From the NCBI GenBank assembly GCA_900553245.1, contig USCP01000088.1:1-7984 (forward strand): 7,984 nt of DNA. The letters run 5' to 3'. This DNA comes from an uncultured Peptococcaceae bacterium (GTDB lineage: Bacteria > Bacillota > Peptococcia > Peptococcales > Peptococcaceae). Below, piece by piece: positions 1 through 6,224 of this stretch (the first letter of the stretch is position 1; every line of letters begins with the position of its first letter). The position numbers and the translations under genes are program-made. Under the pieces are notes generated by a model. That model saw nothing but the letters and a program-made list of their open reading frames with translations. It made no database searches and was not told the DNA's origin.

Positions 1-898
1 CATGCCGATTCGCTACATTTCTATCATCCTCTCTCCGTTTATCAAGCTGCTCAGCCTTTCTACCAGAGGCGTCCTACGCCTACTTGGCATGGCTAATGTA
101 GATGAAGAAGAAGTGGTTACGAAAGAAGAAATCAAGGCCCTGATGAAGCAGGGGGCCGAAGCCGGTACCTTTGACGACGAAGAACGTAAAATGGTCAACT
201 CAGTCATCGACTTTAACGACCGCACCGCCAGAGAGATCCGCGTGCCGCGTCGCGACGTTATGTGCTTAGACATCAACGACCCATTTGAGGATGTCATTGA
301 CGAGCTTTTGGCTTCACGACACAATAGAATCCCTGTTTACGATGATGATATCGACAACATCATCGGCGTACTCCATATGAAGGACGTGGCTTTGGCATTG
401 CGCCAAAATATTGCACCAAGGGACATCCCCCTTCGCCGCTTGTTACGCGAGCCGTTCTTTGTCCCGGAAATGAAAGCCACCAATGTCCTTTTCCAGAGCT
501 TACAACATGCCCACCAGCACATGGCCATTCTTGTTGACGAACACGGTGGCTTCTCCGGCATCGTCACTGTCGAAGACTTAGTCGAATCCATCGTCGGTGA
601 CATCGATGAAGAATACGACATCGTCGAACCGGAAATTATCCCTTTAGGCAATGACGAATATTTGCTAGACGGCGGGCTCCTCTTAAACGATTTTAACGAC
701 GTCTTTGAAACGACCTTTTCCAGCGATGACATGGACACCATGTCCGGCTTTTTGGTCGAATGCCTCGGCGACCTTCCGCAAGAAGGTGCCTACGAAGAAA
801 TTGAACTGTCAGGATACCGCTTCGCCACCGAAGAGGTACACGATAACCACATCGCTAAAATTCGCTTGAAAATACTCCCCGTTGCAGACGAAGACTAA
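1..898 (+). CDS. CorC/HlyC-type CBS-domain protein (CNNM family), 5'-partial
   Basis: This is the C-terminal part of a membrane protein of the CorC/HlyC (CNNM, DUF21-CBS-CorC_HlyC) family. Members are linked to Mg2+/Co2+ efflux or magnesium homeostasis, and are often annotated 'hemolysin' without direct evidence. Numbering from the first in-window Met (base 2), residues 1-30 (ISIILSPFIKLLSLSTRGVLRLLG) look like the end of the DUF21 membrane domain. A charged linker with VTKEEIKALMKQGAEAGTF follows. Residues ~78-138 and ~145-203 form a CBS pair (VPRRDVMCLD, HNRIPVYDD, GVLHMKD; ILVDEHGGFSGIVTVEDLVE), and ~212-294 form the transporter-associated CorC_HlyC domain. The expected DUF21 transmembrane domain is absent from the window, so the real start lies upstream of base 1 and the Met at base 2 is internal. 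The gene ends with TAA and is followed directly by a terminator. Family assignment is firm; the transported ion is not visible from sequence. Confidence 0.93.
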   Translation, partial: MPIRYISIILSPFIKLLSLSTRGVLRLLGMANVDEEEVVTKEEIKALMKQGAEAGTFDDEERKMVNSVIDFNDRTAREIRVPRRDVMCLDINDPFEDVIDELLASRHNRIPVYDDDIDNIIGVLHMKDVALALRQNIAPRDIPLRRLLREPFFVPEMKATNVLFQSLQHAHQHMAILVDEHGGFSGIVTVEDLVESIVGDIDEEYDIVEPEIIPLGNDEYLLDGGLLLNDFNDVFETTFSSDDMDTMSGFLVECLGDLPQEGAYEEIELSGYRFATEEVHDNHIAKIRLKILPVADED

Positions 899-901
899 AC
901 A

Positions 902-948
902 AAACGCGCACCGTTTCCACAAAAGAAACGATGCGCGTTTGTTTATTT
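902..948 (+). terminator. Rho-independent terminator after the CorC-like gene
   Basis: The arms 902-917 and 925-940 form a 16-bp stem with one C/A mismatch (911/931). The loop is 7 nt (918-924) and the core is GC-rich (ACGCGCA / TGCGCGT). A T-rich tail (TTTGTTTATTT) follows. It begins 3 nt after the stop codon, so it ends the upstream transcript and separates it from alr. Confidence 0.88.
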
Positions 949-1064
949 AAGTCCAAGAGCATCTTCCATCCCTTCTTTCGCGGACAAATGTGGCCCATTA
1001 GAAAATCTACCATTTATCTATAGAAAACCTTCATCCCAGTACAATCGTCTAACAGGGAGAGATC

Positions 1065-1073
1065 TGGTATAAT
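1065..1073 (+). promoter_or_regulatory. Extended -10 promoter of alr
   Basis: TGGTATAAT gives a perfect TATAAT at 1068-1073 preceded by a TGn extension. The hexamer 17 bp upstream (1045-1050, TCGTCT) is a poor -35, which is typical of extended -10 promoters. Transcription would start near 1080, leaving a leader of about 45 nt. Between the upstream terminator and this site (about 950-1060) I see nothing else recognisable. Confidence 0.65.
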
Positions 1074-1125
1074 ATTTATAATAATTCAACGAATTAAAAT
1101 GTATTCAATAGGGGGCTATTTACTC

Positions 1126-2325
1126 ATGGGAAAGTATCCAGACAATATTTTAGACACTATTCGTCCGTTGCGTGCGGAAATTGATCTTGATGCCTTTGCA
1201 TTTACCATGCAATCCATCAGGAAGCGCGTCGGCGAGGATCGCCACGTCTATGCGGTGGTAAAGGCCAATGCTTATGGTCACGGCGTTTTACCAATCATTC
1301 CAACCTTACTTGAAAACGGTGCCGACGGTCTGTGTGTCGCTATTATTCATGAAGCGATTGAAATCCGCAATGCAGGCTTTACCAATGTACCGATTCTCAT
1401 CTTGGGTTATACCGAACCAATCCTTGCTGCAGATGTTGTAAAATATGATCTCGATCAAACCGTCTTTACCTACGATTTTGCCAAAGCCCTCAGCGATGAA
1501 GCCGTTAAGCAAGGCAAAACCGCGCATGTGCATATTAAGGCAGACACCGGAATGGGGCGTATTGGCTTCCTGCCAACCGAAGAAAGTCTCGATACCATCG
1601 AAAAAATCTTCCAATTGCCTAACCTTGAATTTACCGGGCTTTTCACCCACTTTGCCAAAGCAGACTATGCCGATAAGTCCTACACTGAAATGCAATGGGA
1701 ACGCTACAATTTCTTCTTGGATGGTCTTAAAAAACGTGGCTTAGAGCCAAAGATTCGCCATTGTGGCAACAGCGCCGTTATTGTCGACCTTCCGGATTAC
1801 TTTATGGATATGGTACGTCCTGGGATTATTCTCTACGGGGTATATCCAAGCGATGAAACCCAAAACAATAATATGGAAGTACGTCCGGCACTGAGTCTGA
1901 AGTGCCGCATTTCCAATGTGAAGCACGAAAAGGCCGGTGAACGCATTTCCTACGGTGGCACCTTTGAAACCGAGGGCGACGACACCGTTATTGCAACCCT
2001 ACCACTCGGTTATGCAGACGGCTTCCATCGTTTGCTTTCCAACAAAGCAGAAGTACTCGTGCACGGCAAGCGCGCGCGTATTGCCGGTCGTGTGTGCATG
2101 GACCAATGCATGATTGATGTCACTGACATTCCGGATGTCAAAATTGGCGATGAAGTAGTCATCATCGGTAAGCAGGGCGATGACGAAGTCACCATCGAAG
2201 AAGTATGCAACCGTGTACCAACCATTCCTCACGAAATTTTCTGTGACATCAACCGTCGCGTTCCACGCGTTTACTTCAAAAACGGCGAAATCGTCAACGT
2301 TGTACAATACCTTTTGGGCGACTGA
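1126..2325 (+). CDS. alr: Alanine racemase (PLP-dependent)
   Basis: This enzyme interconverts L-alanine and D-alanine in the cytosol, supplying D-Ala for peptidoglycan. The product is about 399 aa, close to the usual alanine racemase length. Numbering from the chosen start, the PLP-binding lysine is K46 in AVVKANAYGHG. KADTGMGRIGF (138-148), the RHCGNSA segment (~211-217), and MVRPGIILYG with the conserved Arg (R231) follow. The second catalytic base is Tyr276 in ISYGGTF, and RVCMDQCMID (~322-331) lies in the C-terminal beta domain. An in-frame ATG exists 27 nt upstream (1099). I prefer 1126 because AGGGGG at 1110-1115 sits 10 nt before it, whereas 1099 has no SD. The gene is preceded by an extended -10 promoter. 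No convincing terminator follows it, so some transcription may run into the next gene. Identification is very secure. Whether it is the biosynthetic (Alr) or a catabolic paralogue cannot be told, but the isolated setting favours biosynthetic. Confidence 0.97.
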   Translation: MGKYPDNILDTIRPLRAEIDLDAFAFTMQSIRKRVGEDRHVYAVVKANAYGHGVLPIIPTLLENGADGLCVAIIHEAIEIRNAGFTNVPILILGYTEPILAADVVKYDLDQTVFTYDFAKALSDEAVKQGKTAHVHIKADTGMGRIGFLPTEESLDTIEKIFQLPNLEFTGLFTHFAKADYADKSYTEMQWERYNFFLDGLKKRGLEPKIRHCGNSAVIVDLPDYFMDMVRPGIILYGVYPSDETQNNNMEVRPALSLKCRISNVKHEKAGERISYGGTFETEGDDTVIATLPLGYADGFHRLLSNKAEVLVHGKRARIAGRVCMDQCMIDVTDIPDVKIGDEVVIIGKQGDDEVTIEEVCNRVPTIPHEIFCDINRRVPRVYFKNGEIVNVVQYLLGD

Positions 2326-2378
2326 GTTCTTCTTTTAAGGGAATTCTAATGCAAGGCTTCAAACCCGGCGCTTTGCGG

Positions 2379-2407
2379 TTGACGCCTTTCCCCGTCTTTA
2401 GTAAAAT
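2379..2407 (+). promoter_or_regulatory. Sigma-A-type promoter of the 137-aa protein gene
   Basis: TTGACG (2379-2384), a 17-bp spacer and TAAAAT (2402-2407) make a near-consensus housekeeping promoter. The start point would be near 2414, giving a leader of about 48 nt. It gives the downstream gene expression independent of alr. Confidence 0.8.
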
Positions 2408-2461
2408 GACAATTAGAGAATAAAAATGACACGCTTTTGAAGCATAGAGGAGACATGTATC

Positions 2462-2875
2462 ATGTATGTATTTGTACAAGGGAACTTCACTGACGCCCGC
2501 CATGCACTTGATGGCATCGAAGATTGCATCAGACGTGGCGCTACCAAAGACACCTTAAAGGTGTATGTAACCGCTGAAGGGGACGCTAAGTTCCAAAGCA
2601 AGGAACCACCGGTTGTTGAAGAACCTGTAGAAGAAGCACCAAAGAAGGGCAAAAAGAAAGAAGAAGGCCCTAAGTTCGATCCTAACGGCTACCTCTACTG
2701 GGCAAAAATCAAAAAGGATTACGATGTCACTGTTGTTGACCCAGCTGCCATCGACAGCCTCAACATTCCGCGTGAACATCAACTCGTTCTCCACGGCGCT
2801 AGAACCATGCTCGAAATGGGCAACATGGTGCTCGTATTGGAACAAGTAAGCAAAGCAGAAGAAAAGTTTGACTGA
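2462..2875 (+). CDS. Uncharacterised 137-aa two-domain protein
   Basis: I do not recognise this protein. It is soluble, with no signal peptide or membrane segment. Residues 1-44 read as strand-helix-strand: MYVFVQGNF, then a helix through DARHALDGIEDCIRRG, then TLKVYVTAEGD. A low-complexity Pro/Glu/Lys linker spans about 45-72 (EEPVEEAP, KKGKKKEE). A second compact segment, 73-137, contains GYLYWAKIKKDYDVTVVDP, NIPREHQLVLHGARTMLEMGNMVLVLEQ and a charged tail. The first segment loosely recalls the opening of small stress-protein-type domains (YflT-like), but this is only a resemblance. The start at 2462 is supported by AGGAG at 2448-2452, 9 nt upstream; a nearby ATG at 2455 is out of frame and too close to the SD. 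The gene is monocistronic, with a strong promoter before it and a good terminator after it. This suggests a well-expressed housekeeping or stress protein. Confidence 0.88.
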   Translation: MYVFVQGNFTDARHALDGIEDCIRRGATKDTLKVYVTAEGDAKFQSKEPPVVEEPVEEAPKKGKKKEEGPKFDPNGYLYWAKIKKDYDVTVVDPAAIDSLNIPREHQLVLHGARTMLEMGNMVLVLEQVSKAEEKFD

Positions 2876-2896
2876 TTACTGTATCATAGCTTAATC

Positions 2897-2924
2897 AAAG
2901 ACCGTCTTTTAGGCGGTCTTTTTT
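2897..2924 (+). terminator. Rho-independent terminator after the 137-aa protein gene
   Basis: Arms 2897-2906 and 2912-2921 form a 10-bp stem (AAAGACCGTC / GGCGGTCTTT) with one G-T wobble. The loop is 5 nt (TTTTA) and the stem leads into a run of six Ts (2919-2924). It lies about 20 nt after the stop codon. Confidence 0.92.
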
Positions 2925-2948
2925 ATATGTTTGCTTGCATAAATGTCC

Positions 2949-2978
2949 TTGTCGCTGCTTTGGTTGTAATGTTATGAT
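2949..2978 (+). promoter_or_regulatory. Promoter of the XRE-cupin regulator
   Basis: TTGTCG (2949-2954), an 18-bp spacer and TATGAT (2973-2978) fit a sigma-A promoter. The -10 is extended by TG at 2970-2971 (TGTTATGAT). The leader would be about 34 nt. No clear inverted repeat suggesting autoregulation is seen in the promoter. Confidence 0.62.
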
Positions 2979-3018
2979 AAAAGCGTGTTATTTTTGACTG
3001 GCGAAAGGAAGAATATCA

Positions 3019-3570
3019 ATGGCACTCTTTAACGGAAGCAGGCTTCGGGAACTGCGCAATAATAAAAAAATGAGCATGGCAGAACTCGCCAAACGCTCAG
3101 ACGTCAGCACCAGTCTTATTAGCCAAATTGAACGCGACATGGTCATTCCATCTGTAGTTACAATTTGGCGATTAGCAAAGGTGCTTGATACAAATATCAA
3201 CTATTTTTTTGATGATGAGGACAACAACGATCAAGTGTTGATTCGAAACGGCGATCACAAAATTGTAATAACCCATGGCAATAGCTGCCATTACAAACTG
3301 TTGAGCTCGGGGGATGCCGACAGAATGTTAGATATGGTGGAAATTACCTTAAAGGCCGGCTGTGCATACGAACAAAATCCGCTTGTCCACGACGGTGAAG
3401 AATGTGGGTATGTCCTCAAAGGAACGCTCATCGTTGAGGTAAACGGAAAACAATACACCTTAAATGAGGGCGATAGCATCTCCTTTAAAAGCACCATTCC
3501 ACACAAATACATCAATAACGGCACCGAGGACTGCGTATCTATCTGGTCAATGACACCGTCATTCTTTTAA
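3019..3570 (+). CDS. XRE-family HTH transcriptional regulator with C-terminal cupin
   Basis: This is a cytosolic DNA-binding regulator of 183 aa with the usual two-domain plan of the XRE-cupin group. That group includes PuuR-like and other amino-acid or polyamine metabolism regulators. Residues ~7-62 are a helix-turn-helix of the Cro/C1 type (LRELRNNKKMSMAELAKRSDVSTSLISQIERD, then PSVVTIWRLAKVLDTNINYFF). Residues ~106-178 form a cupin_2 barrel (PLVHDGEECGYVLKGTLIVEVNG; LNEGDSISFKSTIPHKYIN), expected to bind a small effector or metal. The start has a good SD (AAAGGAAG, 3004-3011, 7-nt spacing). The gene has its own promoter and faces the dipeptidase gene head-on across a shared terminator. Regulators of this family often control adjacent transport and metabolism genes, so the transporter-dipeptidase operon is the obvious target candidate; that is inference. 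The ligand is unknown. Confidence 0.93.
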   Translation: MALFNGSRLRELRNNKKMSMAELAKRSDVSTSLISQIERDMVIPSVVTIWRLAKVLDTNINYFFDDEDNNDQVLIRNGDHKIVITHGNSCHYKLLSSGDADRMLDMVEITLKAGCAYEQNPLVHDGEECGYVLKGTLIVEVNGKQYTLNEGDSISFKSTIPHKYINNGTEDCVSIWSMTPSFF

Positions 3571-3577
3571 GCACAAA

Positions 3578-3616
3578 CAAAAAAGCTGTTCTCTTGTGAA
3601 GAGAACAGCTTTTTTG
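3578..3616. terminator. Bidirectional terminator between convergent genes
   Basis: A near-perfect stem has an 11-bp core at 3585-3595 and 3599-3609 (GCTGTTCTCTT / AAGAGAACAGC). The loop is 3 nt (GTG). The core is flanked by A6 on the left (3579-3584) and T6 on the right (3610-3615), so either strand carries a T-run after the hairpin. It starts 7 nt after the regulator stop and lies 2 nt from the stop of the opposing dipeptidase gene, so it serves both. Confidence 0.95.
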
Positions 3617-3618
3617 TG

Positions 3619-4593
3619 TTAACCAAGGACCTTTTCAATGACACGGTACCAATTTTTATAGGCGATTTGTGCCAACTCCGCATCGGAAAAACCTGCTTTT
3701 TTGAGCTTATCCATAAAAGTCGGCACCTTGGTACAGTCTTCCATACCAACGGTATACGAGGTATCTTGGTCACTATAGCTACGCATTTTATCTGTCGAGA
3801 TGAATTCAAAAAAATCAAAGCCAAAGCCAACATGCTCCACACCGATTTTTTCTGCAATATAAACCGCATGGTCTACAAAGCGATCGATGGTTTGCTCGGA
3901 AACCGTTTGACTTACGAATAAATTGAAGGAATTGAGCCCGATGAGTCCATCGGTATCCCTAATGGCCTTTAATTGGTCATCCTTCAAGTTACGCGCGGCA
4001 TCCGCAAGTGCACGCGCATTGGAATGGGATGCAATAATCGGACCGTTAGCGAGGGCCATCACATCCCAAAAAGAGCGTTCGTTTAAGTGACTAACGTCCA
4101 AAATCATATCCAAATCTTGAATACGACGCACTGCACGCTTGCCCAAATCGGTTAAACCACGTGCGCACTCCCCTTGCACCCCCGTCGCAAGGGCATTTTG
4201 TTCGTTCCAAGTAAGCATGGCATGACGCGCCCCAAAATCATACAACCGATTGATGCCGTCTAAATCTTCGCCAATAGCAGAAAGCCCCTCTAGGCCCAAC
4301 AAAATATAAAAACGACCTTGAGCTTGTGCCGCCTGAATGTCCGCAAGATTGTGCACCAGGCACGCATCCTTACATTCATGAAGTTCCTCACTTACCGCAC
4401 GCAACAATTGTTCCATGCGATCCGCAGGATTTTCCATCGCATACGGTGGATCAATCCATAATACAAAGCAACCCCCGTCAATGTTCCCCTTGCGTAATCG
4501 TGGCAAGTGATATTTGTTCAGGATTTGTGTTTCCCCCTCTAAACGACGGATTAAAACATCCGTAAAAATATCTGAATGTCCGTCAAAAATCAA
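3619..4593 (-). CDS. M19 membrane-dipeptidase-family metallopeptidase
   Basis: This is a dinuclear-zinc dipeptidase of peptidase family M19 (renal dipeptidase-like). Members hydrolyse dipeptides, including those with a C-terminal D-amino acid. From the chosen TTG start (324 aa, a normal length), the metal ligands match the family: H6 and D8 in FDGHSD, bridging E102 in LLGLEG, H169 in DVSH, H190 in ASHSNAR (with R194), and D260 in GFGFDFF. N314 in KNWYRV is the end motif. No signal peptide is evident, so it is probably cytosolic, unlike the GPI-anchored mammalian enzyme. The start is taken as TTG at 4593: an SD (AAAGGAAGGTG) ends 8 nt before it, and family members usually begin just before the DGHxD motif. 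An ATG at 4617, overlapping the upstream stop as TAATG, is the alternative (332 aa) but lacks an SD. The gene is co-transcribed with the DUF819 transporter. Family is certain; substrate is not. Confidence 0.95.
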   Translation of the reverse strand: MIFDGHSDIFTDVLIRRLEGETQILNKYHLPRLRKGNIDGGCFVLWIDPPYAMENPADRMEQLLRAVSEELHECKDACLVHNLADIQAAQAQGRFYILLGLEGLSAIGEDLDGINRLYDFGARHAMLTWNEQNALATGVQGECARGLTDLGKRAVRRIQDLDMILDVSHLNERSFWDVMALANGPIIASHSNARALADAARNLKDDQLKAIRDTDGLIGLNSFNLFVSQTVSEQTIDRFVDHAVYIAEKIGVEHVGFGFDFFEFISTDKMRSYSDQDTSYTVGMEDCTKVPTFMDKLKKAGFSDAELAQIAYKNWYRVIEKVLG

Positions 4594-4601
4594 TGATGAT
4601 A

Positions 4602-4612
4602 CACCTTCCTTT
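4602..4612 (-). promoter_or_regulatory. Ribosome binding site deciding the dipeptidase TTG start
   Basis: On the minus strand this reads AAAGGAAGGTG, a good match to the 16S anti-SD, with 8 nt before the TTG at 4593. It lies downstream of the alternative ATG (4617) and so cannot serve it. This is the main reason for choosing TTG. Confidence 0.7.
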
Positions 4613-4616
4613 ATCA

Positions 4617-5831
4617 TTAGGCACCGAGCATTTTACCAATAAAGGTGCCCGCATAGGTCCCGATGATATAGCCCAACGTCCCAATCAACATAATCGGACC
4701 AACGAGCTTCACCCAGCCCTTAGAAATTGCCATTGCAGCAGCAGTGGTTGGCCCACCAATATTTGCATTGGAAGCAAGAATAATTTCTTCCATATTGAAT
4801 TTGAAAAGTTTCCCAAAAACAAAGCAAACGAGCATATTGACCAATACCATGACCGCACAGAATACGAAAAGCAACGGTGCTTCTCTAAGAATTTGCGGAA
4901 TACTTGCAGGTACGCCAATAACAAAGAAAAACAAATAAATCAAATAGGTCCCAATTTCTTGTGTGCCTTCCACATTGGCAACTTGTTTGGAGAAAAAGGT
5001 TGCCACAAGCATTGCAACCGTGGTCATGATAAGGTATTCGTTTCCGAAAAGTCCATTTAGCATTTCCATGACAACACCATCGGTTGGAATCACGCTGTCC
5101 AACCAACCGGCAATAATACGAGACACCCAAACAATGATGGCACTGATTGCTACATTCAAGGCGATATCCTTAATGGAGATTGGTTTTCCTTCCCAATAAG
5201 CCGCAGCTTGGGTTTTAGCCTCATCGTTAACGCCCATACGTTCCACTTCATCAATGTATGGATGCTTGTAATGCTTGCGGAAAAATGCCATGCTTGGAAT
5301 AGCCACCAAGACAAAGAAATAAAATGCCATTAAGCAGTTATCCGCCACAGTCGTTGCCGCAATCATTTCCGGCGGTACTTCAAAGGTTTTGGACAAGGTC
5401 GCAAAGTTCACCCCGCCGCCAATATAGGAACCGGTCATCATACCGGCAATGCCGTTCAAATGTGGAATTTGATCTTGAAACAAATTAAACGCCAATACTG
5501 CAGACATCGCTGTCCCGCAAGAACCAATTAAATAAATAATCAAAAGTTTGCCGGATTCACGCCAAATTTTTCGAATATCGCATTGCAACAAAAGCAACGG
5601 AATCGCCAACGGTACCACATAGCCCCAAATGATATCGTCAAACCATGGCGCATGGGTTGGAATAATTTTAAAGTTGGTTAAAAGCAGTGCGCCAATCAAA
5701 GCAATGATGGCCCCGGAAATCTTGGATGCAAATTCAAAACGTTGCTCTGCCCAAATAGCAAACGCTACAACGCCACAGGTAATTGCCATTAACGCCCATG
5801 TGTTATCCGCACTAATCAATGTTTCACTCAT
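4617..5831 (-). CDS. DUF819-family integral membrane protein, probable transporter
   Basis: This is a polytopic inner-membrane protein of 404 aa matching the DUF819 (YjcL-like) family. The substrate is unknown to me, and transport is inferred from topology. About ten or more hydrophobic segments are visible. Each half carries a glycine-rich family motif: GSYIGGGVNF (~134-143) and SNANIGGPTTAAAMA (~354-368). This suggests two structurally related halves, as in other secondary carriers. A hydrophilic stretch at ~184-218 (FRKHYKHPYIDEVERMG onward) separates the halves. The start at 5831 is supported by GGGAGGGAG 5-6 nt upstream. An in-frame ATG at 5930 would add 33 residues, but it has no SD and the extension is not membrane-like. 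The stop is 23 nt before the dipeptidase TTG, so the two form an operon and the carrier may import a substrate for the peptidase. The promoter and an operator-like repeat lie upstream. Confidence 0.92.
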   Translation of the reverse strand: MSETLISADNTWALMAITCGVVAFAIWAEQRFEFASKISGAIIALIGALLLTNFKIIPTHAPWFDDIIWGYVVPLAIPLLLLQCDIRKIWRESGKLLIIYLIGSCGTAMSAVLAFNLFQDQIPHLNGIAGMMTGSYIGGGVNFATLSKTFEVPPEMIAATTVADNCLMAFYFFVLVAIPSMAFFRKHYKHPYIDEVERMGVNDEAKTQAAAYWEGKPISIKDIALNVAISAIIVWVSRIIAGWLDSVIPTDGVVMEMLNGLFGNEYLIMTTVAMLVATFFSKQVANVEGTQEIGTYLIYLFFFVIGVPASIPQILREAPLLFVFCAVMVLVNMLVCFVFGKLFKFNMEEIILASNANIGGPTTAAAMAISKGWVKLVGPIMLIGTLGYIIGTYAGTFIGKMLGA

Positions 5832-5852
5832 GTGTTCTCCCTCCCAAGAGAC

Positions 5853-5866
5853 GCCGCACAAGCGGC
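5853..5866 (-). other. Small GC hairpin just upstream of the DUF819 gene SD
   Basis: GCCGC and GCGGC (5-bp arms, 4-nt loop) form a perfect short hairpin. It ends about 8 nt before the SD of the DUF819 gene, in an otherwise AT-rich leader. It does not cover the SD itself. It could influence translation or mRNA stability, or be chance. Confidence 0.35.
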
Positions 5867-5949
5867 CGATTATTACAATACTTGCTTTATGGTCAAACGA
5901 ATCGGCAACTGCGCATTGAAACCGAATCATTGTGCCAACAACACCGAAT

Positions 5950-5985
5950 TTTCAATATATTGCAAAGATGTTTAATATATTGAAA
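5950..5985. repeat. Twin AT-rich palindromes forming a large inverted repeat, candidate operator
   Basis: The arms TTTCAATATATT (5950-5961) and AATATATTGAAA (5974-5985) are perfect 12-bp inverted repeats around a 12-nt spacer. The AATATATT core of each arm is itself a palindrome, and the shared word AATATATTG recurs exactly 20 bp apart, about two helical turns. Taken from the -10 below, the element covers roughly +5 to +40 of the operon transcript, a typical repressor position. No T-run follows on either strand, so a terminator is unlikely. The binding protein is unknown; the nearby XRE-cupin regulator is one candidate. Confidence 0.6.
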
Positions 5986-5996
5986 TCATTAACCAT

Positions 5997-6025
5997 ATAG
6001 TAAATAGTCGAGCGGAAAAAGTCAA
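5997..6025 (-). promoter_or_regulatory. Promoter of the DUF819-dipeptidase operon
   Basis: On the minus strand: TTGACT (6025-6020), a 17-bp spacer, and TACTAT (6002-5997). This is a near-consensus sigma-A promoter. Transcription would begin near 5990, giving a leader of about 160 nt that contains the twin palindrome and a small hairpin before the start codon. No other comparably good promoter is seen in the gap between the DUF819 gene and the acetyltransferase gene. Confidence 0.8.
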
Positions 6026-6101
6026 TACGGTAATAGGGCGCTTTTCAGGACATCTTCCTATCAATAAAATCGATAAAACCTATCCTCATCTCTATACCGC
6101 A

Positions 6102-6123
6102 CCTTGTGCCCTTCGGTACAAAG
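6102..6123. other. Imperfect hairpin in the DUF819-GNAT intergenic gap
   Basis: CCTTGTGCC and GGTACAAAG can pair with one mismatch and one wobble around a 4-nt loop (CTTC). Neither strand has a T-run immediately after it, so it is not an obvious terminator. It lies upstream of the DUF819 promoter, and its role, if any, is unknown. Confidence 0.25.
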
Positions 6124-6167
6124 TAAAAATAATCTGATAAATTTCTCCTTTTTTTGTTTTTTCGCAC

Positions 6168-6201
6168 AAAAAAGCGCTGTGCAAATGCTTTTACACAGCG
6201 C
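6168..6201 (-). terminator. Rho-independent terminator after the GNAT gene
   Basis: Arms 6194-6201 and 6174-6181 (GCGCTGTG / CACAGCGC, perfect 8 bp) enclose a 12-nt loop. On the minus strand they are followed by six Ts (6173-6168). The structure lies 23 nt after the GNAT stop codon, so it separates that gene from the downstream transporter operon. Confidence 0.85.
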
Positions 6202-6224
6202 GAAAGGCTTGAATGTCTACCTGA

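Noticed and set aside
1099..1125. In-frame upstream ATG extending alr by nine residues
   Set aside because: There is no SD before it, and AGGGGG lies between it and the ATG at 1126, at proper spacing for the latter.
1306..2307. Minus-strand and alternate-frame open frames within alr
   Set aside because: They overlap a complete alanine racemase and have no domain signature of their own.
2326..2378. Terminator after alr
   Set aside because: Only a weak 6-bp pairing (CAAGGC / GCTTTG) with no T-run is present, so I do not call one.
3619..4617. Plus-strand open frames across the dipeptidase gene (for example around 3616-3921 and 4326-4565)
   Set aside because: These are antisense shadows of a gene with all M19 metal ligands in place; they show no SD and no recognisable motifs.
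5832..5930. In-frame N-terminal extension (33 residues) of the DUF819 protein, or a leader peptide
   Set aside because: The ATG at 5930 lacks a good SD and the extension is not hydrophobic, while a strong SD serves the ATG at 5831.
6043..6162. Possible plus-strand small RNA (TTTTCA, 17 bp, TAAAAT; then the 6102-6123 hairpin and later T-runs)
   Set aside because: The -35 is weak, the hairpin is imperfect and is not followed directly by a T-run, and T-runs are expected in this AT-rich gap.
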